Shown: positions 1 through 7,835, numbered from the stretch's first letter. The stretch is DNA of 64,000 bases from Alphaproteobacteria bacterium WMHbin7 (GCA_002753155.1 PDZW01000002.1:79771-143770), one strand, 5' to 3'. Notes: a model not told the origin generated them from the letters alone. A program made the numbers and translations.

Positions 1-1
1 G

Positions 2-1798
2 GCCTGGCAGTCTGCCCTGGCCGGTCTTGGCGAATCTGGCACGGGTCACAGCTTTCGGGTTACCGATCATGTGCTGAACGGAGAACGGATCATGCTCTGC
101 CATACTAGGCGGGGCGTGCATGTCGCTTATCGCGGCAAGCTGGGTGAATTCGACGACTGCACACTTTGGAAAGTGCGGCTGTTTTTCATCCTGTTTGCCG
201 GTGCCATTGACGCCGTTTTTGGCGTGCCCTGCACCTTGAACCAGAATGCCATCACCTACATTGCAAAGCTGATTACTAGTCCCCGTATTGCAGCCCTGAT
301 GGCTGAGAGAGTGATGGGGGCATCGATCGTATACAAGATCGTATGTTCACTGGTCGATCAGGGAATTTTCCGTCAATTGCTTGGCCTGCTGACTGATATC
401 GGATTCTGGACGGTTATCCGCATCGTTAGCCGTGCCATCCTTGTCTTTGCTGGCTTTGGGGCTGCCAACATCATCTCTTCCCTGATTGCCACGGCAGCCA
501 CGTTCATGATTGCGCTTAGCGAACGTCCCACATCCTGCAATCCCTTGCCTGCGGTAACTCTGGCGGCTATCAAGTTCAACCATGACCCGACAGGTGCCGC
601 CGTCGACGCTCTTTCGATTCGCAAGAATGCCACGACAAGCATTAGCGTGCCGGAATGGACGAGCGGGAAAATTCAGCCTCAGGAATCGCCTGCGGCTTAT
701 GCCAAATCGTCGGTATCGGGCAGTACCATCACCATCATGGCGAAATTCACCATCAATACCAGCGATGCGGTGCAGCTTCAGATAAAGGCGGATGGCGGCG
801 GCATATTGGGCGCGATCGACGCAGTAACAGTCAATTTCGTCAACGGCGTGTCAAGTCCGCAATATGTGACGCTGAATTTAAGCCATCATCTGATCGCCAC
901 CACAGGCATTTCCAGCAATGACGTCACATGGAGCTGGTCCTATAAGCGGCCCAGCGATGCCAACTGGACGGCGATGGCGTCGTCCAGTCACCGTATATAT
1001 GTGGTGCTAAGTCCGCCCAACATGCCCTGGAGGCAGTCCAACAATTTGCAAGAGACGCAGCTTCCCTGGACCGATCTTCTGGACATCGTGACCTCGGCAA
1101 ATTGGGCTCAGGGCAAAACAACCACGGACGATACCGTGAACGCGGTCACCCAGGCGGTCAACAGCAAGATCGGCCTAGCCTATGACAAGGCTCAGGGCGC
1201 GTCTGTATATACCGGTTACAATTACAACATCAGCTTAAGAACGTTCCTATGCACAGGCTTCATCGATTATGTCGGTGGAGGAGTGAGCCCGGGGCATATC
1301 GTCAACTGCACGGATTGCGCCACCATCGTTACCGCCTGCGCCAATATTCTGGGCTGCAATGTTTTTGCGTCAGTTATGCATCCGAGCTCTTCAGGAGGTT
1401 TTTCGACGAACAAGATTATTGCGATCGGAGATCCGGACACAGGCTGGGCCTATCCGTTTCCCAATCCTTCTGGGACAGGTGGCGGGTTCAGTTATCACGA
1501 AGTGGCCTGGACGGGGGCTGGCAGCTTTACCGATCCGCTTTACGACGCCTGTCTGAAGGTGGATTCCGGGAATAATCCCTGGGACTGGACCTCGTCCGGA
1601 GTTACCCATACGCCGCAGCTTCCGCTCAAGATGGCGTTCACGACTCAGGGCATTTCTCCGGCGCTGCCCATCGCGACACCCTTTACCAGTTCATCTTACC
1701 GCGAACGTCTGGCGACGAATGATGCAGGAGGTATCGGCAGTTGCGTTCCGCAGGGACAATGGCCTTCTTCGCAAAGCGGCCGACGTTATGTGGTATGA
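2..1798 (+). CDS. Membrane-associated transglutaminase/papain-like protein, 5' end outside window
   Basis: The frame is open from base 2, so the true start probably lies upstream. A GTG at 71 is an internal alternative and would give 575 residues. The first third is hydrophobic, with likely membrane segments around residues 34-55, 112-128 and 130-149 counted from that GTG. A Ser/Thr-rich, probably beta-sandwich stretch follows (about 160-315). The C-terminal part looks like a transglutaminase/papain-like fold: Cys416 in NCTDCAT, His476 in YHEVAW and Asp492 in YDACL lie in the order of a Cys-His-Asp triad. The end is basic (RRYVV). Low G+C and rare-looking codon use set it apart from the core genes. 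The substrate is unknown; it could be a peptidase, a crosslinker or an inactive fold. The family call is inference from motif order. Confidence 0.6.
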   Translation, partial: AWQSALAGLGESGTGHSFRVTDHVLNGERIMLCHTRRGVHVAYRGKLGEFDDCTLWKVRLFFILFAGAIDAVFGVPCTLNQNAITYIAKLITSPRIAALMAERVMGASIVYKIVCSLVDQGIFRQLLGLLTDIGFWTVIRIVSRAILVFAGFGAANIISSLIATAATFMIALSERPTSCNPLPAVTLAAIKFNHDPTGAAVDALSIRKNATTSISVPEWTSGKIQPQESPAAYAKSSVSGSTITIMAKFTINTSDAVQLQIKADGGGILGAIDAVTVNFVNGVSSPQYVTLNLSHHLIATTGISSNDVTWSWSYKRPSDANWTAMASSSHRIYVVLSPPNMPWRQSNNLQETQLPWTDLLDIVTSANWAQGKTTTDDTVNAVTQAVNSKIGLAYDKAQGASVYTGYNYNISLRTFLCTGFIDYVGGGVSPGHIVNCTDCATIVTACANILGCNVFASVMHPSSSGGFSTNKIIAIGDPDTGWAYPFPNPSGTGGGFSYHEVAWTGAGSFTDPLYDACLKVDSGNNPWDWTSSGVTHTPQLPLKMAFTTQGISPALPIATPFTSSSYRERLATNDAGGIGSCVPQGQWPSSQSGRRYVV

Positions 1799-1819
1799 TC
1801 GATAAGCTTGGAGAGAACC

Positions 1820-2341
1820 ATGTTCGAACATGATCCCCTGCATCAAGCCGCCAAGGAGCGCTATGGTTTTGCCTCCTGGCCGGGCGGAAAATTCAGGAGC
1901 GCAGCCGGAGAGCTGACGCCCAGGCGCGTTTTGTTCGCGGCTCAGCCCGAACGCATGAAAGGAATGACCTTTCTGGTGCGTAAAGCCATGTCCGGCGAGC
2001 GAAATTCCTATACCGATTATTATTCTCTGGGCTCAGACGCAGAGCGCATTTCCGTCAGCATTCACGAGTTCGCTTCTGATAAGGATGCGCGGGAGGGACT
2101 GGTCAACATTCTTTCCCATTGCATGGCGATCGCTTTGCCGCGCTGTGCCGACAAGGGGTTGACCGTCGGCGATATCGGATTTTGCGGCCTTGATGATACC
2201 GTCAGCTCGGTATTTTTTGTGCGCGATAACGTGTTGGTGCGGGTGGAAAGCGTGGGAAGAAAAAGAATCTCCGTCGTCGAGGCGGCCAAGGAGGTCGATG
2301 CCCAGCTTCTGGAGCGCATGTTAGGTATGATTCGTCTCTAG
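1820..2341 (+). CDS. Hypothetical protein downstream of the transglutaminase-like gene
   Basis: This is a 173-residue soluble protein that I do not recognise. An upstream in-frame TTG at 1808 would add four residues, but GGAGAG sits 4-5 bases before the ATG at 1820, so 1820 is preferred. There is no signal peptide or membrane segment. The protein looks alpha/beta, with central strands (for example RISVSIHEF and VFFVRDNVLVRVE) and a helical C-terminus. It starts 21 bases after the preceding gene on the same strand, so the two are probably co-transcribed and it may be a partner, chaperone or immunity-type protein for it. That role is inferred only from position. Base composition matches the preceding gene rather than the core genes. 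Confidence 0.6.
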   Translation: MFEHDPLHQAAKERYGFASWPGGKFRSAAGELTPRRVLFAAQPERMKGMTFLVRKAMSGERNSYTDYYSLGSDAERISVSIHEFASDKDAREGLVNILSHCMAIALPRCADKGLTVGDIGFCGLDDTVSSVFFVRDNVLVRVESVGRKRISVVEAAKEVDAQLLERMLGMIRL

Positions 2342-2403
2342 AGCAGATCGGAAGAATCCTGAGCCGTCAATCGGCTCAGGATTCGCGCGTGAATCTGCTC
2401 TAG
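2338..2403. terminator. Nested inverted repeat, probable bidirectional terminator
   Basis: An outer 11-bp perfect repeat (2338-2348 with 2393-2403, CTAGAGCAGAT) encloses an inner 12-bp perfect stem (2355-2366 with 2372-2383, AATCCTGAGCCG) with a 5-nt loop. It begins at the stop codon of the preceding gene and lies between convergent genes. There is no long T tract, so it may equally be a dispersed intergenic repeat. Confidence 0.6.
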
Positions 2404-2429
2404 AAATTTGTTTTGAGCTGCCGATTCAC

Positions 2430-2467
2430 GTTTAACTCCGAGTCACTGGAGTGACTCGGAGTTAAAC
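2430..2467. terminator. 18-bp perfect inverted repeat between convergent genes
   Basis: Arms 2430-2447 and 2450-2467 are perfectly complementary with only two bases between them. The hairpin sits 10 bases from the stop of the minus-strand ribbon-helix-helix gene. Its position suggests a terminator shared by both strands. Confidence 0.6.
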
Positions 2468-2476
2468 GATCCTGCG

Positions 2477-2800
2477 CTAGTTCCCGATATTGATGTATTT
2501 GAGGCAAACCACGCGCAGGCACGAGGCCAGATTCTTGTCGTTGGTGGTCAGGCAGTGGTCGGCGATGCGCGACACCAGGGCGGGCAGGGCAAGCCCTTCT
2601 TCCCGGGCCATTTCCTCAAGCACGGTCCAATAGGCGCGTTCCAGACGGATGGTGGTGGAATGGCCCGAGAGGCGCAGGCTGCGCCGCTCGGGCGTGAATT
2701 CCTTGACCTGATCCGGATTGCAGTATGAAAACAGCTTCTCCAGCGGCCCTTCGGGGGCCGGGGGAGCGTTGGAAACTGCCGCATTCTCCTTGGTCGTCAT
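2477..2800 (-). CDS. Ribbon-helix-helix domain protein
   Basis: A 107-residue protein starting MTTKENA. The frame extends further upstream, but that extension is Arg/Pro-rich and looks non-coding. The region from about residue 42 (LRLSGHSTTIRLERAYWTVL) reads as a ribbon-helix-helix fold: a short beta strand followed by two helices. This fits the RHH_4 type common in alphaproteobacteria, which usually binds DNA as a dimer. The N-terminal 30 residues are low-complexity Ala/Pro. It follows the haem protein gene on the same strand with a 31-base gap, so the two may share a transcript. The target operator is unknown. Confidence 0.7.
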   Translation of the reverse strand: MTTKENAAVSNAPPAPEGPLEKLFSYCNPDQVKEFTPERRSLRLSGHSTTIRLERAYWTVLEEMAREEGLALPALVSRIADHCLTTNDKNLASCLRVVCLKYINIGN

Positions 2801-2831
2801 GTCGTCATCATGACGTGAAGGATCAGTCTTG

Positions 2832-3401
2832 TCACAGTTTCTTGGACAGGGTGAAGGCGCCGCGCAAATCGCCCTCGGCGAAGCCCCGCGCCTTATCCTT
2901 GGGATAGAGCGCATCGAGCTTGGCCGCCACCTCGGGCTTGATCTCCGTGCCATGGCAGGAGAGGCACAAGGGGGCCGTGGGAATCGCTTTCATGAAGCGG
3001 AAGGTCTTCTGACCGTTTTCCGTGACGATCTCGGCCTTGGCCAACTGGGCGGCGGGTTCGCCCTTGGCCTTGCGGACCTCGAATTCGGCCAGCGTCGCCT
3101 GTTCCCAGGCATCCGGGGCGTTGCCGGTATTGCGCAGTTTCAGACTGGTGCGTCCCACCCGCCAGCCTTCCTGCGATTTGGCCTTGGCGATGGCGGGGGC
3201 CTTTTCATTGCAGGCCCCGATGGCGGCTACGGGTCCGCCTGCATTCAACGCTCCCACAAGTTCCTCCTTCAAGGCATCGCCGAAGGCGGCGGTATTCTGG
3301 GCCGCCTGGGATTTCAGCGCATCGGCATCCTGAGCCAGAGCAGGCGCCGAGGCCAACGAGCAGAACAGGGCAAGAGCAGCGAGCAGATGATTCTTGGACA
3401 T
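2832..3401 (-). CDS. Periplasmic c-type haem protein, DUF3365 (Tll0287-like)
   Basis: A 189-residue protein with a clear Sec signal peptide (ALALFCSLASAPALAQ, cleavage near residue 23). A single CxxCH haem-attachment motif, CLSCHG, lies near residue 146, so it should be an exported monohaem cytochrome-like protein. The fold matches DUF3365/Tll0287-type PAS-like haem domains, which are thought to act in redox sensing or electron transfer. GGGAGGAAGG precedes the ATG at a good distance. It lies 32 bases downstream of the DsrE2-family gene on the same strand, and the pairing suggests a redox or sulfur role, which is inference. Confidence 0.85.
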   Translation of the reverse strand: MSKNHLLAALALFCSLASAPALAQDADALKSQAAQNTAAFGDALKEELVGALNAGGPVAAIGACNEKAPAIAKAKSQEGWRVGRTSLKLRNTGNAPDAWEQATLAEFEVRKAKGEPAAQLAKAEIVTENGQKTFRFMKAIPTAPLCLSCHGTEIKPEVAAKLDALYPKDKARGFAEGDLRGAFTLSKKL

Positions 3402-3433
3402 GGACCTTCCTCCCGGATTTTTTGACTTGTTGC

Positions 3434-3931
3434 TTAAACGAACAGGTTGATCTCGCTTTCCGAGGCGATTTCGATATAGGTGGCAGCACCGGCCAGTTCG
3501 ATGCCGTCGATCAGGTCTTCCTTTTTCATTTCAAACAGGTCCAGCGTCATCTGGCAGCCGATGAAGCGCACGCCCAGATCGATGGCGGCCTCACGCAGTT
3601 CGCCGATGCTGGCCACACCCTTCTTCTTGATCAGGTTTTTCATCATGGCGCTGCACATGGCATCGACGCCGGGCAGCATCGAGACCATGTTGGGCATGAT
3701 CATGTGGGTGCCCATCATCGGCATGGCCATGGCCGGATTGCCCAGCGTGGAAATCTGCAGGTCCGAGACGTCCTTTTTCAGGAGCGCCAACCCGTAGAAG
3801 GTAAAGAACAAGCTGACCTGATGGCCCAGGCTGGCCGCCGTGGTGGCCAGGATGAAAGGGGGATAGGCCCAATCCAGGCTTCCCTTGGTTACGATCATGG
3901 TCATTTTCTTGGACTTGGGCGCATCACTCAC
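3434..3931 (-). CDS. DsrE/DsrF/DrsH-like family protein (DsrE2 type)
   Basis: A 165-residue protein of the DsrE2 type. It opens with a short strand (KMTMIVTKG), has a hydrophobic glide (ILATTAASLGHQVSLFF) and a Met-rich central loop, and ends with a conserved FIGCQMT segment whose Cys is the likely reactive residue. Family members carry or transfer sulfur or bind membrane partners in sulfur oxidation and rhodanese clusters. No dsrAB, sox or rhodanese gene is visible nearby, so the pathway is open. It is first in a minus-strand set with the DUF3365 haem protein. GGAGA precedes the start. Confidence 0.82.
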   Translation of the reverse strand: MSDAPKSKKMTMIVTKGSLDWAYPPFILATTAASLGHQVSLFFTFYGLALLKKDVSDLQISTLGNPAMAMPMMGTHMIMPNMVSMLPGVDAMCSAMMKNLIKKKGVASIGELREAAIDLGVRFIGCQMTLDLFEMKKEDLIDGIELAGAATYIEIASESEINLFV

Positions 3932-4030
3932 GTCATCTCTCCATTAGGCAATGCTTAAGTTACCTGGGAAACATAGACGAATCACCCATGCACAGGTAGT
4001 ACACTGATACCACGGATGAAGAAGAGGGGG

Positions 4031-4075
4031 GGCTCCGGCGGTAGGGCTCGAACCTACGATCCGACGGTTAACAGC
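4031..4075 (-). repeat. tRNA-Asn 3'-half duplication (probable attachment-site remnant)
   Basis: These 45 bases match bases 6792-6836 of the intact tRNA-Asn gene in the same orientation with two differences. The match runs from the acceptor 3' end (only the last CCA base differs) through the T arm to the 5' edge of the anticodon loop and then stops abruptly. This is the usual footprint of a tyrosine recombinase that crosses over in the anticodon loop. It forms a direct repeat around the 2.7-kb segment carrying the radical SAM gene. The fragment cannot be a working tRNA. Confidence 0.85.
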
Positions 4076-4163
4076 GACCTGCCGCCGTTTTCACGGAGGG
4101 CCTGCCCGCCAACGCCAATCCGAAGGAGGATACCACGAAACAATCGACCGCCAAAAAGGCCAC

Positions 4164-6350
4164 TTAAACCGGTCCCGCCGAAAGCGGAGCAGCATTGTCT
4201 TTGCTCGGGGATTGATTTTCCGCGCAATCACAGGTCACGATCACGCCTTCCTCCTTAAGCTGCTCAATCAGCGGACGAATTTTAGTCTGGCTGGTTATCC
4301 CTTGACTCTGGATATGACGCACCAACTGATCGTCGCTGCGCGGCAGCTTCGACACATATCGCAACAGGTTCGCAATCTTTCCAGGCTTTTGTATGACCCG
4401 TTCGGCGATCGAGTGGGCGAAAAGCACTTTGTTCTTGTGGCGCCAGTCCATGGCGCGTGCGACAAAAAAGGGCGATGCGGCGTATCTGCAATCTTTTCCT
4501 GTTTTGCGCCGGTAAATGCCTTTAACCATCGGCAATCCGTTGCGTGAAGGCGGGATGAGGTGCGAGCGCTCCAGTCGTGCCAATAGTCTGGAGGCACTGG
4601 GGCTCTCTTCCCAGTCTGGGTGCCTGCCCAGATTGTCCAGTTCCTCCTGTTCGTCCGGTGTCACAATCAGGCTGTAGATGTGGCCAAACTGAGACTTCCG
4701 CCGGGCAATCGACCAACCGCCAAGAATATGTGTGTACGAAAAGCATGTGGTCAGAATGGTCTCGGCCTCGGCGCGAACAAAAGCGAATCCTGCGCTGGCC
4801 TGTTCGGTATCAATAAGGGTTCTTAATGTCGAGAGGCGACCGACGCGCTCCAGCCCCTGATTGTTGCCTTCCACGCTGCAATAGATATGGCGGGTGATAT
4901 CCCGATAGGCAGGCGCGATATCCAGATAGTCCTCTGCCCAGTATTTGCCGGACAAACCCATGTCGTCGAGCTTACTGAATATGGGAGAGCCTGGCTGAAC
5001 GACGAAAGCCTCGTTCTGCACGTCGAAAAGGGCGGAATATTTTTCCTGGAGATCCCGCAAGATCATGGCGCTGTCAACAAAGCTTGATCGCGTGTCGCCT
5101 GGAAAGCCGGGGACGAAACCTGCGGTAACGCAAATACCTGCTTCAAGAAAGGCTTCGAGTGCCTGCAGATTGTGGGCGCTGTTTCGCCGTTTGCGCATAA
5201 GCTCCAGCGTCTCGTCGGAAAAAGACTCGACACCGACGAAAACGCTATTGCATCCAGCTTGCTTAAGCAGTTTTGCCGTCTTGGCATCCATGTTGGCGCG
5301 CATGAATGAGCTCCATTCGATTTTCACGGATCGCTTTTTCAGCAATTCACAAAATTCGATCAGCCGCTTCGGAACGCCGTTCAACAGGGAGTCCATGAAG
5401 ATGATATGGTTTGCTCCATAGTCGTACTTCAGTTGCTCGATTTGCCCGACCAAGTGCTCTGCGGAATCCGTGCGATACCTCTCCCAGAATTTCCACTCGT
5501 TGCAGAACTTGCATTGGTCCGTGCACCCGCGTGAAAATTGCAACGGCATGCTGCGTGTGTTGTTGTCCGTCTGGTAGGCATCTATGTGCATTTCCGCAAA
5601 ACTCGGTGTCGGCAGGTCTCCTAGGCGCAAGAGAGGACGAGGCGTTCGCAAAAGGGCACCAGATGGAGTGGCTGCAATGGTTCCAGCTATGCCTGGAGCA
5701 ACATGTCCGTCGCGCGCAAATGCCGAGTAAACCTCCAATAAGGTCTCCTCTCCTTCACCGGTTGCGACCATGTCGAAGAGCTTGCTGCGCAAGCCCAGTT
5801 CCATGCTTGCAGTGCTTAATGTGACTTGCGGGCCCCCAGCGAGAATGAAGGGTGGTTTGCGTCGCCGCTTCAAATGGGCCGCCGCGAGAAGTGTGGCTAG
5901 GTAATTCGTGGTCCACACCGTAAAGCCAATGAATTTGATGTCAGGCAACTGTTCAAATGCGCGGGTGAAATGTTTATTAAGACCACTCAGATAGGTCAAA
6001 AGATAGCGCAGAGAGATGCCGCGCTCTATGCAAAAGCGTTCCAGCAAACCGCTCTTCTGAGGCGCCAAACTTTCACCTCGTTCGAATGCCGTAATCAGCT
6101 GGAGGACTAACGGCAGGTCGGGAATATCGTGGACGTAAGCTTCCGCATATGCGCCCGTATAACTGTAAGTGGGCGAATAGCAGTCTGGCACCCCTAGGCG
6201 CAAATCAAGGAAATCGAAATCGTGACACCCCTTGGATTTCAAGTACCCAAGGAGATAAGCCGCTCCGGCCGGTGGTGCGGTCGGCGAAAAAGGTGGCGGA
6301 GCGATGCAAAGGAGGTTTGGCTTGAATTTGGAAAATGCTATCAGCGCCAT
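4164..6350 (-). CDS. B12-binding domain radical SAM protein
   Basis: A 728-residue enzyme. An N-terminal Rossmann-like cobalamin-binding domain spans about residues 10-215 (AGGPQVT near 171-177). The radical SAM core follows with Cys276, Cys280 and Cys283 in the CxxxCxxC motif, expected to ligate a [4Fe-4S] cluster and bind S-adenosylmethionine. The C-terminal 200 residues are unassigned and end in a helical, winged-helix-like segment. Such proteins catalyse methylations or rearrangements in antibiotic, lipid or peptide maturation. The substrate cannot be named here. GGGGGAAG lies upstream of the ATG. The gene is low in G+C, stands alone and lies inside the tRNA-Asn-bounded island, so recent transfer is likely. 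Confidence 0.88.
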   Translation of the reverse strand: MALIAFSKFKPNLLCIAPPPFSPTAPPAGAAYLLGYLKSKGCHDFDFLDLRLGVPDCYSPTYSYTGAYAEAYVHDIPDLPLVLQLITAFERGESLAPQKSGLLERFCIERGISLRYLLTYLSGLNKHFTRAFEQLPDIKFIGFTVWTTNYLATLLAAAHLKRRRKPPFILAGGPQVTLSTASMELGLRSKLFDMVATGEGEETLLEVYSAFARDGHVAPGIAGTIAATPSGALLRTPRPLLRLGDLPTPSFAEMHIDAYQTDNNTRSMPLQFSRGCTDQCKFCNEWKFWERYRTDSAEHLVGQIEQLKYDYGANHIIFMDSLLNGVPKRLIEFCELLKKRSVKIEWSSFMRANMDAKTAKLLKQAGCNSVFVGVESFSDETLELMRKRRNSAHNLQALEAFLEAGICVTAGFVPGFPGDTRSSFVDSAMILRDLQEKYSALFDVQNEAFVVQPGSPIFSKLDDMGLSGKYWAEDYLDIAPAYRDITRHIYCSVEGNNQGLERVGRLSTLRTLIDTEQASAGFAFVRAEAETILTTCFSYTHILGGWSIARRKSQFGHIYSLIVTPDEQEELDNLGRHPDWEESPSASRLLARLERSHLIPPSRNGLPMVKGIYRRKTGKDCRYAASPFFVARAMDWRHKNKVLFAHSIAERVIQKPGKIANLLRYVSKLPRSDDQLVRHIQSQGITSQTKIRPLIEQLKEEGVIVTCDCAENQSPSKDNAAPLSAGPV

Positions 6351-6790
6351 GGTCGTCGCTTCCCCCTTTTCCCCGCTGTTGGATCGTTCCTGCTCTACTT
6401 ATACTAATGATTGGTGATGATGACTCGTACTTTGAGCGTTAGCCATACCGTATGCAACGAAAAGGTTACATATGTGAGCTAATAATTGACCATCGACCAT
6501 TATTATAGAAATGGTTTCAACGCCGACGTGTCGTTGTTCATTTCGCAGGATCCAAGACGACGAATTGAAACTGAGCCCCTGGTCCACATGAAGGGTGGGG
6601 GGGTAAACATGCGAAAGCGTTATTCGGCGGAACTGATCATCTATTTGCTCGGGGCTGGGGACGTTTTGTTGCCCTAGGTCAAGTCGGCGGGCGAGTGCGA
6701 AAAAATGTCGGATGCGGCCCTAATTGCGGCCCCGAACGAAAACGACCGCCCAAGGGCGGTGCGGAATGCCTGCTAAGTATTTGAAAAATA
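6351..6790. other. AT-richer intergenic region upstream of the radical SAM gene
   Basis: About 440 bases with no convincing large gene. A 22-codon plus-strand frame (6609-6677) follows a G-rich stretch that could act as a ribosome-binding site. A 62-codon minus-strand frame (6399-6587, GTG start, no clear ribosome-binding site) lies 48 bases before the radical SAM start. Neither shows a recognisable family. The promoter of the radical SAM gene should lie here. Confidence 0.4.
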
Positions 6791-6865
6791 TGGCTCCGGC
6801 GGTAGGACTCGAACCTACGACCCGACGGTTAACAGCCGTCTGCTCTACCACTGAGCTACGCCGGA
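6791..6865 (-). tRNA. tRNA-Asn (GTT)
   Basis: The minus strand folds as a standard cloverleaf: acceptor TCCGGCG, D arm with GTGGTAGAGC, anticodon loop CTGTTAA giving anticodon GTT, T arm GGTTCGAGTCC, and an encoded CCA end. Its 3' end faces the radical SAM island and its 3' half is duplicated at 4031-4075. Confidence 0.95.
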
Positions 6866-6879
6866 ATAATCACCTCGTG

Positions 6880-6953
6880 TGGAGGCACGGGCCGGAATTG
6901 AACCGGCGTACGCGGTTTTGCAGACCGCTGCGTAACCACTCCGCCACCGCGCC
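6880..6953 (-). tRNA. tRNA-Cys (GCA)
   Basis: The minus strand gives a 74-nt cloverleaf with acceptor GGCGCGG paired to CCGTGCC (one G-T), anticodon loop CTGCAAA giving anticodon GCA, T loop GGTTCAATTCC and an encoded CCA. It lies 14 bases upstream of tRNA-Asn on the same strand, so the two are probably co-transcribed. Confidence 0.95.
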
Positions 6954-7097
6954 GACCCTTACGGACACCGGGGGCCTCCCCGTGTGAGGTGGGCTTTATA
7001 GACGCAAGAAATCGATAAATCAAGCCCGGGGTTGATCGGAAGGAGGGGGTCCTCTATAAGCCTAGAAGAGAGCCAATTTCCTAAGAAGGTGCCTGCC

Positions 7098-7757
7098 ATG
7101 GATCACGCCACAGCCCGCCGTAACATGGTTGATTGCCAGCTTCGGCCCACAGGTGTCGTCGATCCCAGGCTGATTGCCGCCATGGGCGGCATTCCCCGCG
7201 AGGCTTTTCTGCCCCGGGCGGATCATGGCCTGGCCTATATGGGGGCCGAGATCGAGGTGGCGCCGGGGCGCGTTCTGTCGGCACCCCTGACTTTGGCCCG
7301 TCTGATTCAACTGGCCGACATCAAGCCTTCGGATGTCGTGCTTCATGTCGGCTCGGGAGCGGGGTACGGCACCGCCGTTCTTTGCCAACTAGCCTCGACC
7401 GTGGTGGCTCTCGATTCGGATAAGGGTTTGAACGAAACCGCCAATCGGGTTCTCTCCGAATTGGGCATGCATAATGCCGCCGTGCTTGAGGGACCCATGC
7501 ATGAAGGCTACCCCAAACAGGCCCCTTATGACGTTATCGTGATCGAGGGGCTGGTTGGCCATGTGCCCGAGTCGCTTCTGAATCAACTTGCCGAAGGGGG
7601 GCGTCTGGCGGCTCTGGTTTCGGCAAAAGTTGGTAATCTTGGGCGCGGTACGCTGTACCTGAATGTCCAAGGAACGCAAGGCAAGCGTGAGGTTTTCGAC
7701 GCCGCGGCCACACCGCTTCCCGGCTTTGCCTTAACCCCCGGCTTCATTTTCGCTTAA
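7098..7757 (+). CDS. Protein-L-isoaspartate O-methyltransferase family protein
   Basis: A 219-residue SAM-dependent methyltransferase. An upstream GTG/ATG extension to 7032 is open, but the ATG at 7098 has AAGAAGGTG at proper distance. The SAM-binding glycine loop is HVGSGAGYGTA near residue 95, and an N-terminal MVDCQLRPTGVVD block is typical of the alphaproteobacterial Pcm-like group that sits before tolC. True Pcm repairs isoaspartyl residues by methyl transfer. Members of this subgroup are shorter in the substrate loop, so activity on isoaspartate is not certain. It lies 78 bases upstream of tolC on the same strand. Confidence 0.85.
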   Translation: MDHATARRNMVDCQLRPTGVVDPRLIAAMGGIPREAFLPRADHGLAYMGAEIEVAPGRVLSAPLTLARLIQLADIKPSDVVLHVGSGAGYGTAVLCQLASTVVALDSDKGLNETANRVLSELGMHNAAVLEGPMHEGYPKQAPYDVIVIEGLVGHVPESLLNQLAEGGRLAALVSAKVGNLGRGTLYLNVQGTQGKREVFDAAATPLPGFALTPGFIFA

Positions 7758-7835
7758 CCTTTTCCAAGGTATCCTTCCAAGGATTGTAGTTTTCGTCTTG
7801 CTATTGAAGACGTCCCTACTATCCTTGGTGGGTCT

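Larger units (their letters stand above)
4076..6790. mobile_element. Putative small genomic island at tRNA-Asn, integrase missing
   Basis: The segment between the tRNA-Asn fragment (4031-4075) and the intact tRNA-Asn (6791-6865) has visibly lower G+C than its surroundings and carries one large gene, the radical SAM protein. The intact tRNA has its 3' end facing the segment and the fragment is at the far end, as expected after integration at a tRNA 3' end. No integrase, transposase or excisionase is seen, so it is either a decayed island or was mobilised in trans. Confidence 0.6.

Noticed and set aside
4016..4258. 80-codon frame across the tRNA-Asn fragment
   Set aside because: It is read through tRNA sequence, which gives a familiar false peptide (GRARTYDPT). 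There is no independent support.
6486..6677. 63-codon plus-strand gene in the island
   Set aside because: The upstream part has no ribosome-binding site and no recognisable sequence; only the 22-codon end has a plausible start, and even that is weak.
6724..6987. 87-codon plus-strand frame across the two tRNA genes
   Set aside because: It is an antisense reading of tRNA-Asn and tRNA-Cys and not a gene.
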